A stretch of DNA of 64,000 nucleotides from Subtercola sp. (GCA_025463765.1 JAODBC010000027.1:78952-142951); one strand, 5' to 3'. Counted from the first letter of the stretch, positions 51,937 through 60,142 are shown. Notes: generated by a model from the letters alone, not told the origin. Made by a program: numbers and translations.

Positions 51937-51996
51937 CGGTCATCGTGAGGCGCTTGAGTGAAGCGTCGTCAGCCCTGCAGAGAAAGGTCGTTAGCG

Positions 51997-52797
51997 ATGG
52001 AGCTTGAAGCCGCGCGAGTTGGAACCACAGCTACCGAAAGCGCCGGTCGTGTTGTCGACGTGTTGCTCAGATTCTTGAATGGCCCCGACACACTCGGCGT
52101 TTCTCAACTCGCCCGCGAGATGGACGTGAGTAAGGCGGTTGTGCATCGCGCCCTGCAGACGCTGGCGAGCCGACAACTGCTGCAGTTCGACGTGCCGAGC
52201 CGTCAGTACAAGCTGGGGCCGGCTGCTGCTGCGCTCGGCGTACGAGCGCTTCGCGACTCAGATCTGCGATCAGCAAGCGCCCCACACCTCTCAAGCCTGA
52301 ATGAACATACGGGCGAGACCGTCACTTTGACCGGCCTTATTCCCGACGGCCGCGTCTACCTCGACCAGATCGTCAGTTCGCATGAAATCGCGATGAGCGT
52401 CGAGATGGGGCGCCGGTTTCCCCTGCACGCCGGAAGTTCCGGAAAGTGCATCCTCGCGTTCCTCGATGCGGATGCTCTGGAAGTAGTTCTTGCGCAGCCA
52501 CTCGAGCAATTGACACTTCGCACGCTGGTCGACCCAGACACGCTGCGGCAGCAGCTCGTCACCATCAGAGAGCGCGGCTACGCCGTCTCCGATGGTGAAC
52601 GTCAGCCCGACGCAGGCTCAGTCGCTGCCCCGGTGTTTTCATTCGACGGCACGGTGATCGGCGCCGTATCGGTATGCGGTCCCAAATTTCGTGTCAACGA
52701 GGAGTTCGTTCGAGAGATCGCGCCGCAGGTCGTCGCGGCGGCGGCAGCGATCTCGCGATCGCTGGGATTTGTGAGCCGCGACGCTGTCGCATCGTAA
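51997..52797 (+). CDS. IclR-family transcriptional regulator
   Basis: A 266-residue IclR protein. HTH residues ~18-85 (AGRVVDVLLRFLNG, VSQLAREMDVSKAVVHRALQ, QYKLGPAAAALG); effector domain with GETVTLTGLIPDGRVYLDQIV, AGSSGKCILAFLD and ERGYAVSDGERQPDAGSVAAPVF (read in parts). ATG 51997 has GAAAGG upstream. It sits between the LLM/importer operon and the CoA-transferase operon (25 bases before it on the same strand), so it most likely controls both. Confidence 0.92.
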   Translation: MELEAARVGTTATESAGRVVDVLLRFLNGPDTLGVSQLAREMDVSKAVVHRALQTLASRQLLQFDVPSRQYKLGPAAAALGVRALRDSDLRSASAPHLSSLNEHTGETVTLTGLIPDGRVYLDQIVSSHEIAMSVEMGRRFPLHAGSSGKCILAFLDADALEVVLAQPLEQLTLRTLVDPDTLRQQLVTIRERGYAVSDGERQPDAGSVAAPVFSFDGTVIGAVSVCGPKFRVNEEFVREIAPQVVAAAAAISRSLGFVSRDAVAS

Positions 52798-52822
52798 GCA
52801 ACCAACCGAGAGAGCAGCTGCA

Positions 52823-54028
52823 ATGACGCAAACCGATCGCAATACCCCACAGGCGCTGAGCGGAATCAGGGTGCTAGATATCGCCACCCTGTTCGCCGGG
52901 CCATTCGCCGCCACGCTCATGGGAGATTTCGGCGCGGAAGTGATCAAGATCGAGCATCCGAAAGGCGATCCTGTTCGCACGCACGGCGCGGAGAAGAAAG
53001 GCGTGGGCCTGTGGTGGAAGATGCTTTCTCGAAACAAGAAAGCCATCACGCTCTACCTCGGTTCGGCGCAAGGCCAGGAAATATTCAAGGCGATGGTCGC
53101 AGATGCCGACGTTGTAGTAGAGAACTTTCGGCCGGGCACCCTCGAGAAGTGGGGACTCGGCTGGGAAGTGCTGAGCGAGATCAACCCGCGTCTTGTTCTC
53201 GCCCGCGTCACTGGCTTCGGACAAAAGGGCCCCTACTCGAAGCGGCCCGGGTTCGGCACCCTCGCCGAGGCGATGAGCGGGTTCGCGGCCATAACCGGCG
53301 ACCCCGATGGCCCACCGACGCTGCCACCATTCGGATTGGCCGACGGGGTGGCCGGTCTCACACTCGCCTTCGGCATAATGACCGCCCTCAAAGCACGCGA
53401 TCAGACGGGGCAAGGGCAAGTTCTCGATCTGGCCATCATCGAACCTCTCGTCACCCTCCTCGGCGCACAAGCCATCACGTTCGATCAGCTCGGGGTAGAA
53501 CCGAAGCGCACCGGAAACCGAACCTCGAACAACGCGCCGCGCAATACCTACCAGGCTCGTGACGGGCGGTGGCTTGCCGTATCAACCAGCGCGCAATCCA
53601 TCGCGGAACGAGTGATGACGCTTGTGGGGCGCCCTGAGTTCATAAACGAGCCATGGTTTCATTCCGGCGCCCTTCGAGCGCAACATGCCGATGAGCTCGA
53701 CAGTGCCGTTCAAAGCTGGGTATCAGAGCGCGACGGCGACGAAGTCATCCGGCAATTCGAGGCTGCTGAAGCTGCGGTCGCCCCCATCTACTCCATTGCC
53801 GATATCTTCGCCGACCCCCAATATCAAGCGTTGAACACCATCGGCACTTACCACGACGAGGAGCTCGGCGACGTACGCTTTCCGAACGTCATGTTCAGGC
53901 TCAGCGATACGCCAGGCCACATCAATTCCACCGGGCCCCGTAAAGGCCGGGACACTGTCGAGGTTTTGAGTAGATACGGGCTCGGAGCCGATGAACTCGA
54001 GTCGTTGCGCACTGCGGGCGTTGTATGA
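52823..54028 (+). CDS. Class III (CaiB/BaiF) CoA-transferase
   Basis: A 401-residue enzyme: RVLDIATLFAGPFAATLMGDFGAEVIKIE at the start (read in parts), VVVENFRPGTLEKWGLGWE, and the catalytic Asp in FGLADGVAGLTLAFG near residue 178. Uses another CoA thioester (often succinyl-CoA) to activate a carboxylate. First of five genes joined by 4-base overlaps. Followed directly by a CitE-type lyase, as in itaconate/mesaconate and related C5 pathways, although the usual hydratase gene between them is not in this operon. Confidence 0.92.
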   Translation: MTQTDRNTPQALSGIRVLDIATLFAGPFAATLMGDFGAEVIKIEHPKGDPVRTHGAEKKGVGLWWKMLSRNKKAITLYLGSAQGQEIFKAMVADADVVVENFRPGTLEKWGLGWEVLSEINPRLVLARVTGFGQKGPYSKRPGFGTLAEAMSGFAAITGDPDGPPTLPPFGLADGVAGLTLAFGIMTALKARDQTGQGQVLDLAIIEPLVTLLGAQAITFDQLGVEPKRTGNRTSNNAPRNTYQARDGRWLAVSTSAQSIAERVMTLVGRPEFINEPWFHSGALRAQHADELDSAVQSWVSERDGDEVIRQFEAAEAAVAPIYSIADIFADPQYQALNTIGTYHDEELGDVRFPNVMFRLSDTPGHINSTGPRKGRDTVEVLSRYGLGADELESLRTAGVV

Positions 54029-54873
54029 ACCGGCTTATTCGAAGCTGGTTGTACTGCCCAGCACACCAACTCGACATTGTTCATAAGGCTGCGGCTAGCC
54101 GCGCGGATGCAATCGTCATCGATCTCGAAGACGCCGTGCCCCCCAGCGCGAAGATGCTCGGCCGCGCCAACCTCGCGGCCGCTCTGGCCGGAGCGAGCGC
54201 GTTACAGCGGTGGGTGCGCGTAAACTCCGCCGACTCACCATGGGGCCAAGCCGACCTCGACGTGGTCAAAGAGGTGCGGCCGGATGGAATTCGGCTGGCT
54301 AAATGCGAATCGGTCGCTACGGTACAGCGCATCGCCGAGACCGTCGGTTTGCCACTCGCTCTCATCATCGAGACGCCGCTCGGCATGGAGCGCGCCTTCG
54401 AGCTAGCGTCGGCGCATCCACTGGTCACCGGAATCTCGCTAGGAGAAGCAGACCTCCGCTCGAACCTGCGCGTCGACAGCGATGACGGCCTGACCTGGGC
54501 GCGGGGCCGCATCGTCAACGCGGCTCGGGCCGCCGGGCTGCCGAGCCCAGCGCAATCGGTCTACACGCGCGTCGCGGATCTTGAAGGGTTGCGAAGCTCG
54601 ACCGAGACGGCGCGAGCCGCAGGCTTCTTCGGCCGGTCAGTGATCCACCCAAAACAGGTCGACATCGTGAATGACGTGTTCACCCCCACCGACGAAGACG
54701 TCGCGTCGGCACAGCACATCGTCGATTTGCTCGCGAATGCATACCGACTCGAGAAGTCCGCACTTCTCGACGAAAGCGGTGCATTCATCGACCCGGCTGT
54801 CGCGGACCGGGCCGCATTCATCGTGCAATTGCACCACCAACTTCACAAAATCGTCGAAATGGAAGACAGATGA
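54025..54873 (+). CDS. CitE-like HpcH/HpaI lyase
   Basis: A 282-residue short CitE-superfamily lyase: LYCPAHQLDIVHKA, VIDLEDAVPPSAK, WVRVNSADSPWGQAD, metal ligands in IIETPLGMER and SLGEADLRSNL, and SVIHPKQVDIVNDVF. Cleaves a 3-hydroxyacyl-CoA or citramalyl/malyl-CoA-like thioester. Overlaps its neighbours by ATGA at both ends. It is not closely similar to the CitE-like protein at 11703 or the malyl-CoA-lyase type at 4407, so the three have separate tasks. Confidence 0.9.
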   Translation: MNRLIRSWLYCPAHQLDIVHKAAASRADAIVIDLEDAVPPSAKMLGRANLAAALAGASALQRWVRVNSADSPWGQADLDVVKEVRPDGIRLAKCESVATVQRIAETVGLPLALIIETPLGMERAFELASAHPLVTGISLGEADLRSNLRVDSDDGLTWARGRIVNAARAAGLPSPAQSVYTRVADLEGLRSSTETARAAGFFGRSVIHPKQVDIVNDVFTPTDEDVASAQHIVDLLANAYRLEKSALLDESGAFIDPAVADRAAFIVQLHHQLHKIVEMEDR

Positions 54874-55694
54874 GCATCACCACCAATCAATCCCGGTTGT
54901 CAGCTCTGCTAAGCGAAAGCGCCTTGATCGAATTGGGTCGGCCGCTCTACACCGGCATGCCTTCGTCACCAAATCACCCCGGCTTCAAGATGGCGCTGAT
55001 GCGTCGGCACGGCGACATGGTGCGCGCTGATGGCAGCTCTGCCTCGAACGAGATCATTGTTACCGGCGGCCATGTAGGCACCCACATCGACGCCCTGTCA
55101 CATGTGAGCTTCCTCGGCAAATTACACGGTGGGGCCGATGCGCTCGAGGCTCAGATTGGCGGAAAATTCGCTGTACTCGGTGCCGAGCACATTCCGCCGA
55201 TGGTGGGCAGAGGCGTCTTCTTCGACGTTGCGCGAGCGAAGGGCGTCGATGTTCTCGATGGCGGTTATGGCATCACCGAACGCGATCTCGACGACATTCT
55301 TATCAGCGCCGGAACGAGCCTTGAACAGGGCGATGTCGCGATCATCCGCACAGGCTGGGGTCGCTACTGGAATGATCCAGACTGTTATAGCGGGCACGAC
55401 TCCGGGGTTCCCGGAATCACACTAGGGGCTGCCGCCTGGCTCACCGAGCACAGAGTGCGCGCCGTGGGCGCCGACACGACCGCACTCGAACAGCTGGCTC
55501 CTGGCGCCGGGCACACGTTGCTGCCGGTGCATAAGGTACTTCTTGTCGACGCGGGGATTCACATCATCGAACACCTCTCGCTCGAGAGCATGGCCGAGCT
55601 CGAAGTGGTGGAATTCACCGTTGTACTAGCCCCGCTGCGGATCGAAGGGGGAACCGGCGCACCCGTTCGCCCGTTAGCGGTGGTTGTGAAATGA
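54870..55694 (+). CDS. Cyclase-family metal-dependent hydrolase (kynurenine formamidase/isatin hydrolase fold)
   Basis: A 274-residue PF04199-type protein. The Zn/Mn motif H-x-G-T-H-x-D-x-x-x-H is HVGTHIDALSH near residue 71, preceded by PGFKMALM and followed by GRGVFFDVARAKGVD and GDVAIIRTGWGRYW, all typical. Members hydrolyse amides, lactams or ring amides (kynurenine formamidase, isatin hydrolase). In this operon it could open a lactam or lactone made by the LLM monooxygenase, before the CoA-transferase acts (inference). Overlaps both neighbours by 4 bases. Confidence 0.9.
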   Translation: MSITTNQSRLSALLSESALIELGRPLYTGMPSSPNHPGFKMALMRRHGDMVRADGSSASNEIIVTGGHVGTHIDALSHVSFLGKLHGGADALEAQIGGKFAVLGAEHIPPMVGRGVFFDVARAKGVDVLDGGYGITERDLDDILISAGTSLEQGDVAIIRTGWGRYWNDPDCYSGHDSGVPGITLGAAAWLTEHRVRAVGADTTALEQLAPGAGHTLLPVHKVLLVDAGIHIIEHLSLESMAELEVVEFTVVLAPLRIEGGTGAPVRPLAVVVK

Positions 55695-57121
55695 ACGACG
55701 TCCAAACGGCGAGCCAGTCTGTCGCCCGCGCCGCGCACCGCATCTCCATCGAAGGCCTGACACCCGAGCTGCGCGCCGACGTGCGCAGACGAGTACTCGA
55801 CTTGGTTGGCAATAGCATCGCCGCTTCAGAGCACGGCCCCGCCCGCTCCATCGGAACACTGATCGAGCGGTGGTCGGGCCGCGAAGAAGCAACCGCCATC
55901 GGGGCAGGGCGATTCCCAGCGGCATCTGCCGCTCTTCTGAACGGCACCCTGGCCCACAGTCTCGACTTCGATGACACCCATTTACCGTCTGTGTTACACC
56001 CGTCTTCGTCGGTCATCCCCGCCGCACTCGCTACAGCAGAACGAGTGGGGGCATCCGGATCAGCATTTCTGGATGCAGCCGGGATGGGCATCGAAATTGT
56101 CTGCCGCCTCGGCATGGCCGGATACGACGAAGAACTCGGTAATTCAGTGTTCTTCGAACGCGGTCAGCACGCAACAGCAATTTGCGGAGCCGTGGGTGCA
56201 GCGGTAGCCGTCGGCATGCTGCTAGGCCAAGACATCGAAACGCTGACGTCGACCATCGGCATCGCCGCCAGCATGGGCTCAGGCATCCTCGAAGCCAACC
56301 GCACAGGCGGCACAGTCAAGAGAATTCACTGCGGGTGGGCAGCCCACGCGGGCATTACTGCAGCCGAAATGGCGTCGGCAGGCATCTCTGGCCCACCGAC
56401 CTCTCTGGAGGGGCGCTTCGGCTTCTTCCAATCTTTCTTGGGCACCCATTTCGACATCACCGCAGTCACCGACGGGCTCGGTGAGCGCTGGCTCCTTCCC
56501 GACATCTTCATCAAGCCGTACCCGTCGAACCACTTCACCCACGCGGGTATTGACGCGGCTCTTCGAATGAAGGCGAATGGCATCGACGTCTCCGCTATCA
56601 AACGCTTGGTACTCGAAGTACCGACGCCTATCCTCCGCACCATCGCCGAGCCCCGAGCAGACAAAATCGCGCCACAGTCCGGGTACCACGCCGCATTCAG
56701 CGGGCCGTATACCGTCGCAGCAGCTCTTACCGGGGGCGGCGGTCTCGGTGTTTTCCACGACGACTTCACTGATGCGCGTGCGCGTGATCCAGAACGACTG
56801 GCACTAGCCGCTCTCGTGGAGTGCATCGCCAGTCAAGAATGTGATGACATCTTTCCGTATCAATTTCCGGCAATACTCACGGCGGAGCTGTTCGACGGCA
56901 CGAGGATGACCGAACGGGTGCTCGCGAACCGGGGCGGATCGCTGAATCCGCTTTCGACTGAAGAGATTGAAGCAAAGTTTCATTTCAATTCCGATCCTGT
57001 TGTGGGGCGGGGCGCGGCCGACTCCCTCGCCGGTCAAATTCTCGCGTTAGGCGACGGGGCGCTGCTGCCGTTCATCGACGCCCTGACTGGGGCCTTTCAG
57101 AACGAGAAGAAGTACGCATGA
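55691..57121 (+). CDS. MmgE/PrpD family protein
   Basis: A 476-residue MmgE/PrpD protein: LDLVGNSIAASEHGP, LNGTLAHSLDFDDTHLPSVLHPSSSVIPAALA (read in parts), GIAASMGSGILEANRTGGTVKRIHCGWAAHAGI (read in parts) and IKPYPSNHFTHAGIDAAL, giving the usual catalytic His/Asp/Lys set (DDTH, K-x-H). Family members are 2-methylcitrate dehydratase and cis-aconitate decarboxylase. Here it may dehydrate or decarboxylate a tricarboxylate-like or hydroxy-acid intermediate. Joined by ATGA overlaps to the cyclase and reductase genes. Confidence 0.9.
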   Translation: MNDVQTASQSVARAAHRISIEGLTPELRADVRRRVLDLVGNSIAASEHGPARSIGTLIERWSGREEATAIGAGRFPAASAALLNGTLAHSLDFDDTHLPSVLHPSSSVIPAALATAERVGASGSAFLDAAGMGIEIVCRLGMAGYDEELGNSVFFERGQHATAICGAVGAAVAVGMLLGQDIETLTSTIGIAASMGSGILEANRTGGTVKRIHCGWAAHAGITAAEMASAGISGPPTSLEGRFGFFQSFLGTHFDITAVTDGLGERWLLPDIFIKPYPSNHFTHAGIDAALRMKANGIDVSAIKRLVLEVPTPILRTIAEPRADKIAPQSGYHAAFSGPYTVAAALTGGGGLGVFHDDFTDARARDPERLALAALVECIASQECDDIFPYQFPAILTAELFDGTRMTERVLANRGGSLNPLSTEEIEAKFHFNSDPVVGRGAADSLAGQILALGDGALLPFIDALTGAFQNEKKYA

Positions 57122-57744
57122 TCACCATCGACCCCGACGACTTACAAACAAGCGGTCGATACCGACTGCTTACAGGAATCGTCGTGCCGAGGCCCATCGC
57201 CTGGGTCACCTCCCAGCTGACACCCGGAGCCCCTGTCAACCTGGCACCTTTCAGCTGCTTCACCTTCGTCTGTTACGAGCCCATGCTCGTCGCCTTCGTC
57301 GTCGGCCGAAAGCTCGGGAGCCGAAAAGACACGGCCACCAATATCGCCGAGTCAGGCGAATTCGTTCTTCACATCGCCGACGAGCCTCTTGCAGCCTCAT
57401 TGCATTCGAGCGCGGTCGAGCATCCATCGTCCGTTAGTGAAGCTGATCATCTCGGGTTGTCCACAATCACGAGCGACGTGGTTGCGGTACCACGTCTGGC
57501 CGCTGCTCCGATTGCCCTCGAATGCCGGCTCGATCAGACCATCGAATTCGGCGACATTCGCAGCGAAATGATCGTAGGCAGAGTGCTACGAATTCATATC
57601 AGAGACGGTCTGCTCTCAAACGGAAAGATTGAAACCGCAGACCTCAATCCGCTCGCGAGAATCGGCGGCCCACGCTACACAACCATGGGCGACGTGATCT
57701 CTCTCCCGCCGATCACAGCAAGCATGGCTGTGGCCGACAGCTGA
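57118..57744 (+). CDS. Flavin reductase family protein (FMN-binding split barrel)
   Basis: A 208-residue protein of the flavin reductase like/DUF447-type branch: RYRLLTGIVVPRPIAWVTSQ, NLAPFSCFTFVCYEPMLVAFVVG (read in parts), KDTATNIAESGEFVLHIA, and LNPLARIGGPRYTTMGDVI. This subgroup begins with the PRPIAWVTS motif, distinct from the HpaC-like reductases elsewhere in the window. Last gene of the CoA-transferase operon, ATGA-coupled. It could act as FMN reductase for the divergent LLM enzyme or as an independent oxidoreductase. Confidence 0.87.
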   Translation: MITIDPDDLQTSGRYRLLTGIVVPRPIAWVTSQLTPGAPVNLAPFSCFTFVCYEPMLVAFVVGRKLGSRKDTATNIAESGEFVLHIADEPLAASLHSSAVEHPSSVSEADHLGLSTITSDVVAVPRLAAAPIALECRLDQTIEFGDIRSEMIVGRVLRIHIRDGLLSNGKIETADLNPLARIGGPRYTTMGDVISLPPITASMAVADS

Positions 57745-57821
57745 CCGAACCGGTTCCTCTTTGTCGGCGAACAGTGCCTTCTGGGTGACCTTGATCGTCA
57801 TACCCGCGCTTCGACTGCAAA

Positions 57822-57837
57822 CCGGCTAGAAAGCCGG
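57822..57837. terminator. Candidate terminator hairpin
   Basis: CCGGCT-AGAA-AGCCGG: perfect 6-bp stem with 4-nt loop in the 123-base gap between the convergent flavin-reductase and ParE genes. No T-tract follows, as is common in actinobacteria. Confidence 0.5.
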
Positions 57838-57867
57838 CCGCTAGCGGAGTCTCGGTAGTCGGGGAAT

Positions 57868-58179
57868 CTACTCCGTAGCGCGGAGTATCCGTTCGTGGTC
57901 GCGGCCACCGTAGAAAATACCGATAATTGCGACAGAGTCGCCGATGACAGCGAATGCTATGACGACGCGTTTGCGATAACCAATTGTTCTCAACCCAATG
58001 CGCAGATCATCGCGGGCGGTGCCGCGAAGAGGAAAGTCGGCGAAGCCTTCGCAGAACGCGACGATCGCTTCGGTGAAGTCTGCGGCGTTGTCGGGCGCGC
58101 CAGCGTCGGTTATGAAGTCATACAGTTCCTCGAGCTGCTCAAGAGCTTCCTGCCGGAAGACGACGCCATACTGGCTCAC
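57868..58179 (-). CDS. RelE/ParE-family toxin
   Basis: A 103-residue ParE-like toxin: VVFRQEALEQLEELYDFITD at the start, FCEGFADFPLRGTARDDLRIGLRTIGYRKRVVIAF (read in parts), GIFYGGRDHERIL at the end, matching the ParE pattern with basic residues R-x-x-Y-R-x-R. ParE toxins poison DNA gyrase. Overlaps the antitoxin gene by 4 bases (ATGA), the standard arrangement. Confidence 0.92.
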   Translation of the reverse strand: MSQYGVVFRQEALEQLEELYDFITDAGAPDNAADFTEAIVAFCEGFADFPLRGTARDDLRIGLRTIGYRKRVVIAFAVIGDSVAIIGIFYGGRDHERILRATE

Positions 58180-58445
58180 TGATGTTCGGCGTGCTTCGCC
58201 GACAACCGCGCGCGCACATCGCTGATGCTCACCACGGACGACGGGTCGGCGACGAGCGCATCGTACGCGCTGACGACCTCTTCACGGAGCCAGGACTCCA
58301 GCACCTGATCGCGGGCGAAGAGAGTACGGAGACCATCGCGGATCACTTCGCTCTCACTCGCGTAGGAGCCCGAACTGACCCGTTCGCGGAGCGCGTCAGC
58401 CATCTCGTTCGGAAGGGTGATGCTCAGTTGTCGAGTCGTGCGCAT
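58176..58445 (-). CDS. ParD-family antitoxin
   Basis: An 89-residue ribbon-helix-helix antitoxin: RQLSITLPNEMADALRERVSSGSYASESEVIRDGLRTLF (read in parts), i.e. beta-strand, helix, helix with GxYxSxSEVIRxGLR. The C-terminal half binds ParE. ATG 58445 lies 18 bases from a perfect palindrome (58464-58480), probably its own operator. Confidence 0.92.
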   Translation of the reverse strand: MRTTRQLSITLPNEMADALRERVSSGSYASESEVIRDGLRTLFARDQVLESWLREEVVSAYDALVADPSSVVSISDVRARLSAKHAEHQ

Positions 58446-58701
58446 GATCGCTCCAGTACCTCGGTAGGACTAAATCCTACTCTTGATTCTGAGTATACGG
58501 AATAGCACGCGGGCTGCGAGCTGCGTACACGCGTTATCGAGCCATCCATAGACCCAGGTGCGCATTTGATCGGCTTCATGTACCAGGAAGTTCGCCGCCG
58601 CACTAGAGCGCAAACGACATTCCAATTTATTTAGGCGTCGTTGAGCTGTGGGCACTAAGTGGGCACATGATGCCCGAATGCGCCTCTAATCGGGACTTTC
58701 T
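58446..58701. other. Intergenic region between parD and tRNA-Ser
   Basis: 256 bases without a supported gene. Besides the parD palindrome there is TATACT/TAGGAT-type -10 material for leftward transcription and, next to the tRNA, the near-repeat GTGGGCACTAAGTGGGCAC (58646-58664). Composition is lower in GC than the flanks. No duplicated tRNA 3' end is visible. Confidence 0.45.
58464..58480. promoter_or_regulatory. Palindrome GTAGGA-CTAAA-TCCTAC, candidate ParD operator
   Basis: Perfect 6-bp inverted repeat with a 5-nt spacer, just upstream of parD. RHH antitoxins bind such sites and autoregulate with the toxin. Confidence 0.65.
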
Positions 58702-58793
58702 TGGCGGAGCCGGTGGGATTTGAACCCACGGTGCCCTAACGGGCACTCCACCTTAGCAGGGTGGTGCACTAGGCCGAACTATGCGACAGCTCC
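58702..58793 (-). tRNA. tRNA-Ser(GCT)
   Basis: Reverse strand: acceptor stem GGAGCTG pairs with CGGCTCC (one G-T wobble), T-loop GTTCAAATC (GTGGG stem), anticodon loop CTGCTAA with anticodon GCT at 58755-58757, and a long variable arm (GTGCCCGTTAGGGCAC hairpin) typical of class II tRNA-Ser. The 3' CCA is encoded. A good integration target, although no att repeat is seen within the window. Confidence 0.95.
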
Positions 58794-58873
58794 TTGGTTT
58801 TACAACCTCGACAATCATAGCCGAAGGAGCGCCGACGTTATATCGCTGGCGCTCCTCATCGAATCGGCAGCGT

Positions 58874-59596
58874 CTATTCGGCGGCGGGGCCGAAGCTCGT
58901 CCACACCCCGGCGGTGCAGTCGTAGAAGGTCGGAACGAGGGTGTCGACGTAGATGTCGCCGTCGGTGGTGCAGGTTTTCGGCGTCGGGGCTCCCGTGCCA
59001 AGGGCGACGCTGGTTCCGGGCGTCCCCGCGGCGCCGGTCGCACCTGGGGCTCCGGTCGCTCCGGCGGCACCCGTGGCACCGGGTGTGCCGTGCGTTCCGT
59101 CGGTGCCGTCAGCCCCGGCGGAACCATCGGCGCCGGCGAGGTTCTCTGCAGCCGACGTACGGATGTTGCCCGCGAGAACCCATGAACCATCACGGTTGAT
59201 GTAGACGTTCGCATTCGAGATGTCGATGTACACGTCACCGTCGGCGCCAGCAGTCGACGAGGGCGTGCCCGTTCCTGCCCGAACATCCGCTCCCGCCGGC
59301 AGCACTTCGGCGATCACGGCGGCCTCGTCAGCGCTGATGGTGGGCTCGGCGGTCGGGGTGATCGTCACGACTGCGGGTTCTGAGACGGGAGCGTTGCGAT
59401 TCGCCAGTGACGCACCGAGAAAGGATGCGCCGAACGCCAAGACCACGACCACGACCACGACGATAACAGCGAGCGTGATCAAGAGACCACGACTCACGCC
59501 GGGCTTTTGCGCGGGCGCAGTAGACGACGCAGCAGCAGGTTCACCTGCGGGTCTACCTGCCGGTTCAGCGGGGCGCTGTTCGGGAGAGTCGGTCAT
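58874..59596 (-). CDS. Membrane-anchored collagen-like (Gly-X-Y) protein
   Basis: A 240-residue protein: Pro/Ala-rich cytosolic tail, one membrane helix (residues ~35-62, LLITLAVIVVVVVVVLAFGA), a Pro/Thr/Glu-rich stalk, then a module DGDVYIDISNANVYINRDGSW, 14 Gly-X-Y triplets (GADGSAGADGTDGTHGTPG onward), and a second module DGDIYVDTLVPTFYDCTAGVW. The two modules share a pattern DGD-Y-D...Y...G-W. Looks like a surface triple-helix trimer with flanking trimerisation knobs. Opposite orientation to the next gene. Confidence 0.85.
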   Translation of the reverse strand: MTDSPEQRPAEPAGRPAGEPAAASSTAPAQKPGVSRGLLITLAVIVVVVVVVLAFGASFLGASLANRNAPVSEPAVVTITPTAEPTISADEAAVIAEVLPAGADVRAGTGTPSSTAGADGDVYIDISNANVYINRDGSWVLAGNIRTSAAENLAGADGSAGADGTDGTHGTPGATGAAGATGAPGATGAAGTPGTSVALGTGAPTPKTCTTDGDIYVDTLVPTFYDCTAGVWTSFGPAAE

Positions 59597-59705
59597 GGGT
59601 GTTCCTTACGTTACGAGGGCTGGGCGGGGTGAGTCGTCGATACGCTAGATTCGAGCCTGAAAGGCAGCCCTTGGGCGGCGGCCGCATCACGAGAGGGTTA
59701 CGTTC

Positions 59706-60095
59706 ATGGATTTCTGGGGCATCGTCGAGACGTTCTTCTGGTCGTTCGCGTTCATTGCATATCTGTTCGCGTTGTTCGCGATCATCGGAGACCTGTTTCG
59801 CGACCACACGCTGAACGGCTGGTTCAAGGCGATCTGGGTTCTGTTCCTGATCTTCGTGCCGTTCTTGACCGCGCTGGTATACCTGATCGCGCGCGGCCGC
59901 GGTATGGCCGAACGGTCGCAGAAGGCCCAGCAGCAGGCCCAGTCGGCGGCCGACAGCTACATTCGCCAGGTCGCGGGCTCGACTCCGACCGACGACATCG
60001 CGAAGGCGAAGACGCTGCTCGACTCTGGCGCGATCACTCAGGCCGAGTACGAGAGCCTCAAGGCGCACGCACTCTCTGGCACCCCGAAGGCCTGA
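59706..60095 (+). CDS. Small membrane protein with SHOCT domain
   Basis: A 129-residue protein: two membrane helices (residues ~5-30 and ~40-62; DHTLNGWFKAIWVLFLIFVPFLTALVYLIARGRG read in parts), as in PLD-nuclease N-terminal/cardiolipin-type domains, a Gln/Ala-rich linker (SQKAQQQAQSAADSY), and a C-terminal SHOCT motif (DDIAKAKTLLDSGAITQAEYESLKAHAL read in parts). Common small membrane protein of unknown function. Confidence 0.88.
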   Translation: MDFWGIVETFFWSFAFIAYLFALFAIIGDLFRDHTLNGWFKAIWVLFLIFVPFLTALVYLIARGRGMAERSQKAQQQAQSAADSYIRQVAGSTPTDDIAKAKTLLDSGAITQAEYESLKAHALSGTPKA

Positions 60096-60127
60096 ATCCG
60101 GGCGCCCCACCGCCGCGGTGCGGATGA

Positions 60128-60142
60128 CCCACGAGGCGTGGG
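60128..60142. terminator. Candidate terminator hairpin
   Basis: CCCACG-AGG-CGTGGG: perfect 6-bp stem, 33 bases after the stop of the SHOCT gene; no T-tract. Confidence 0.45.

Noticed and set aside
57745..57801. Reverse-strand start of an apparent protein (MTIKVTQKALFADKEEP) in the gap before ParE
   Set aside because: The sensible-looking part is only about 19 codons before it runs into the flavin-reductase gene; no ribosome site and no family recognised. It might be a remnant, but evidence is too thin.
58702..58793. Attachment-site duplication of the tRNA-Ser 3' end
   Set aside because: No second copy of the tRNA 3' segment was seen elsewhere in the window, so an att pair cannot be claimed.
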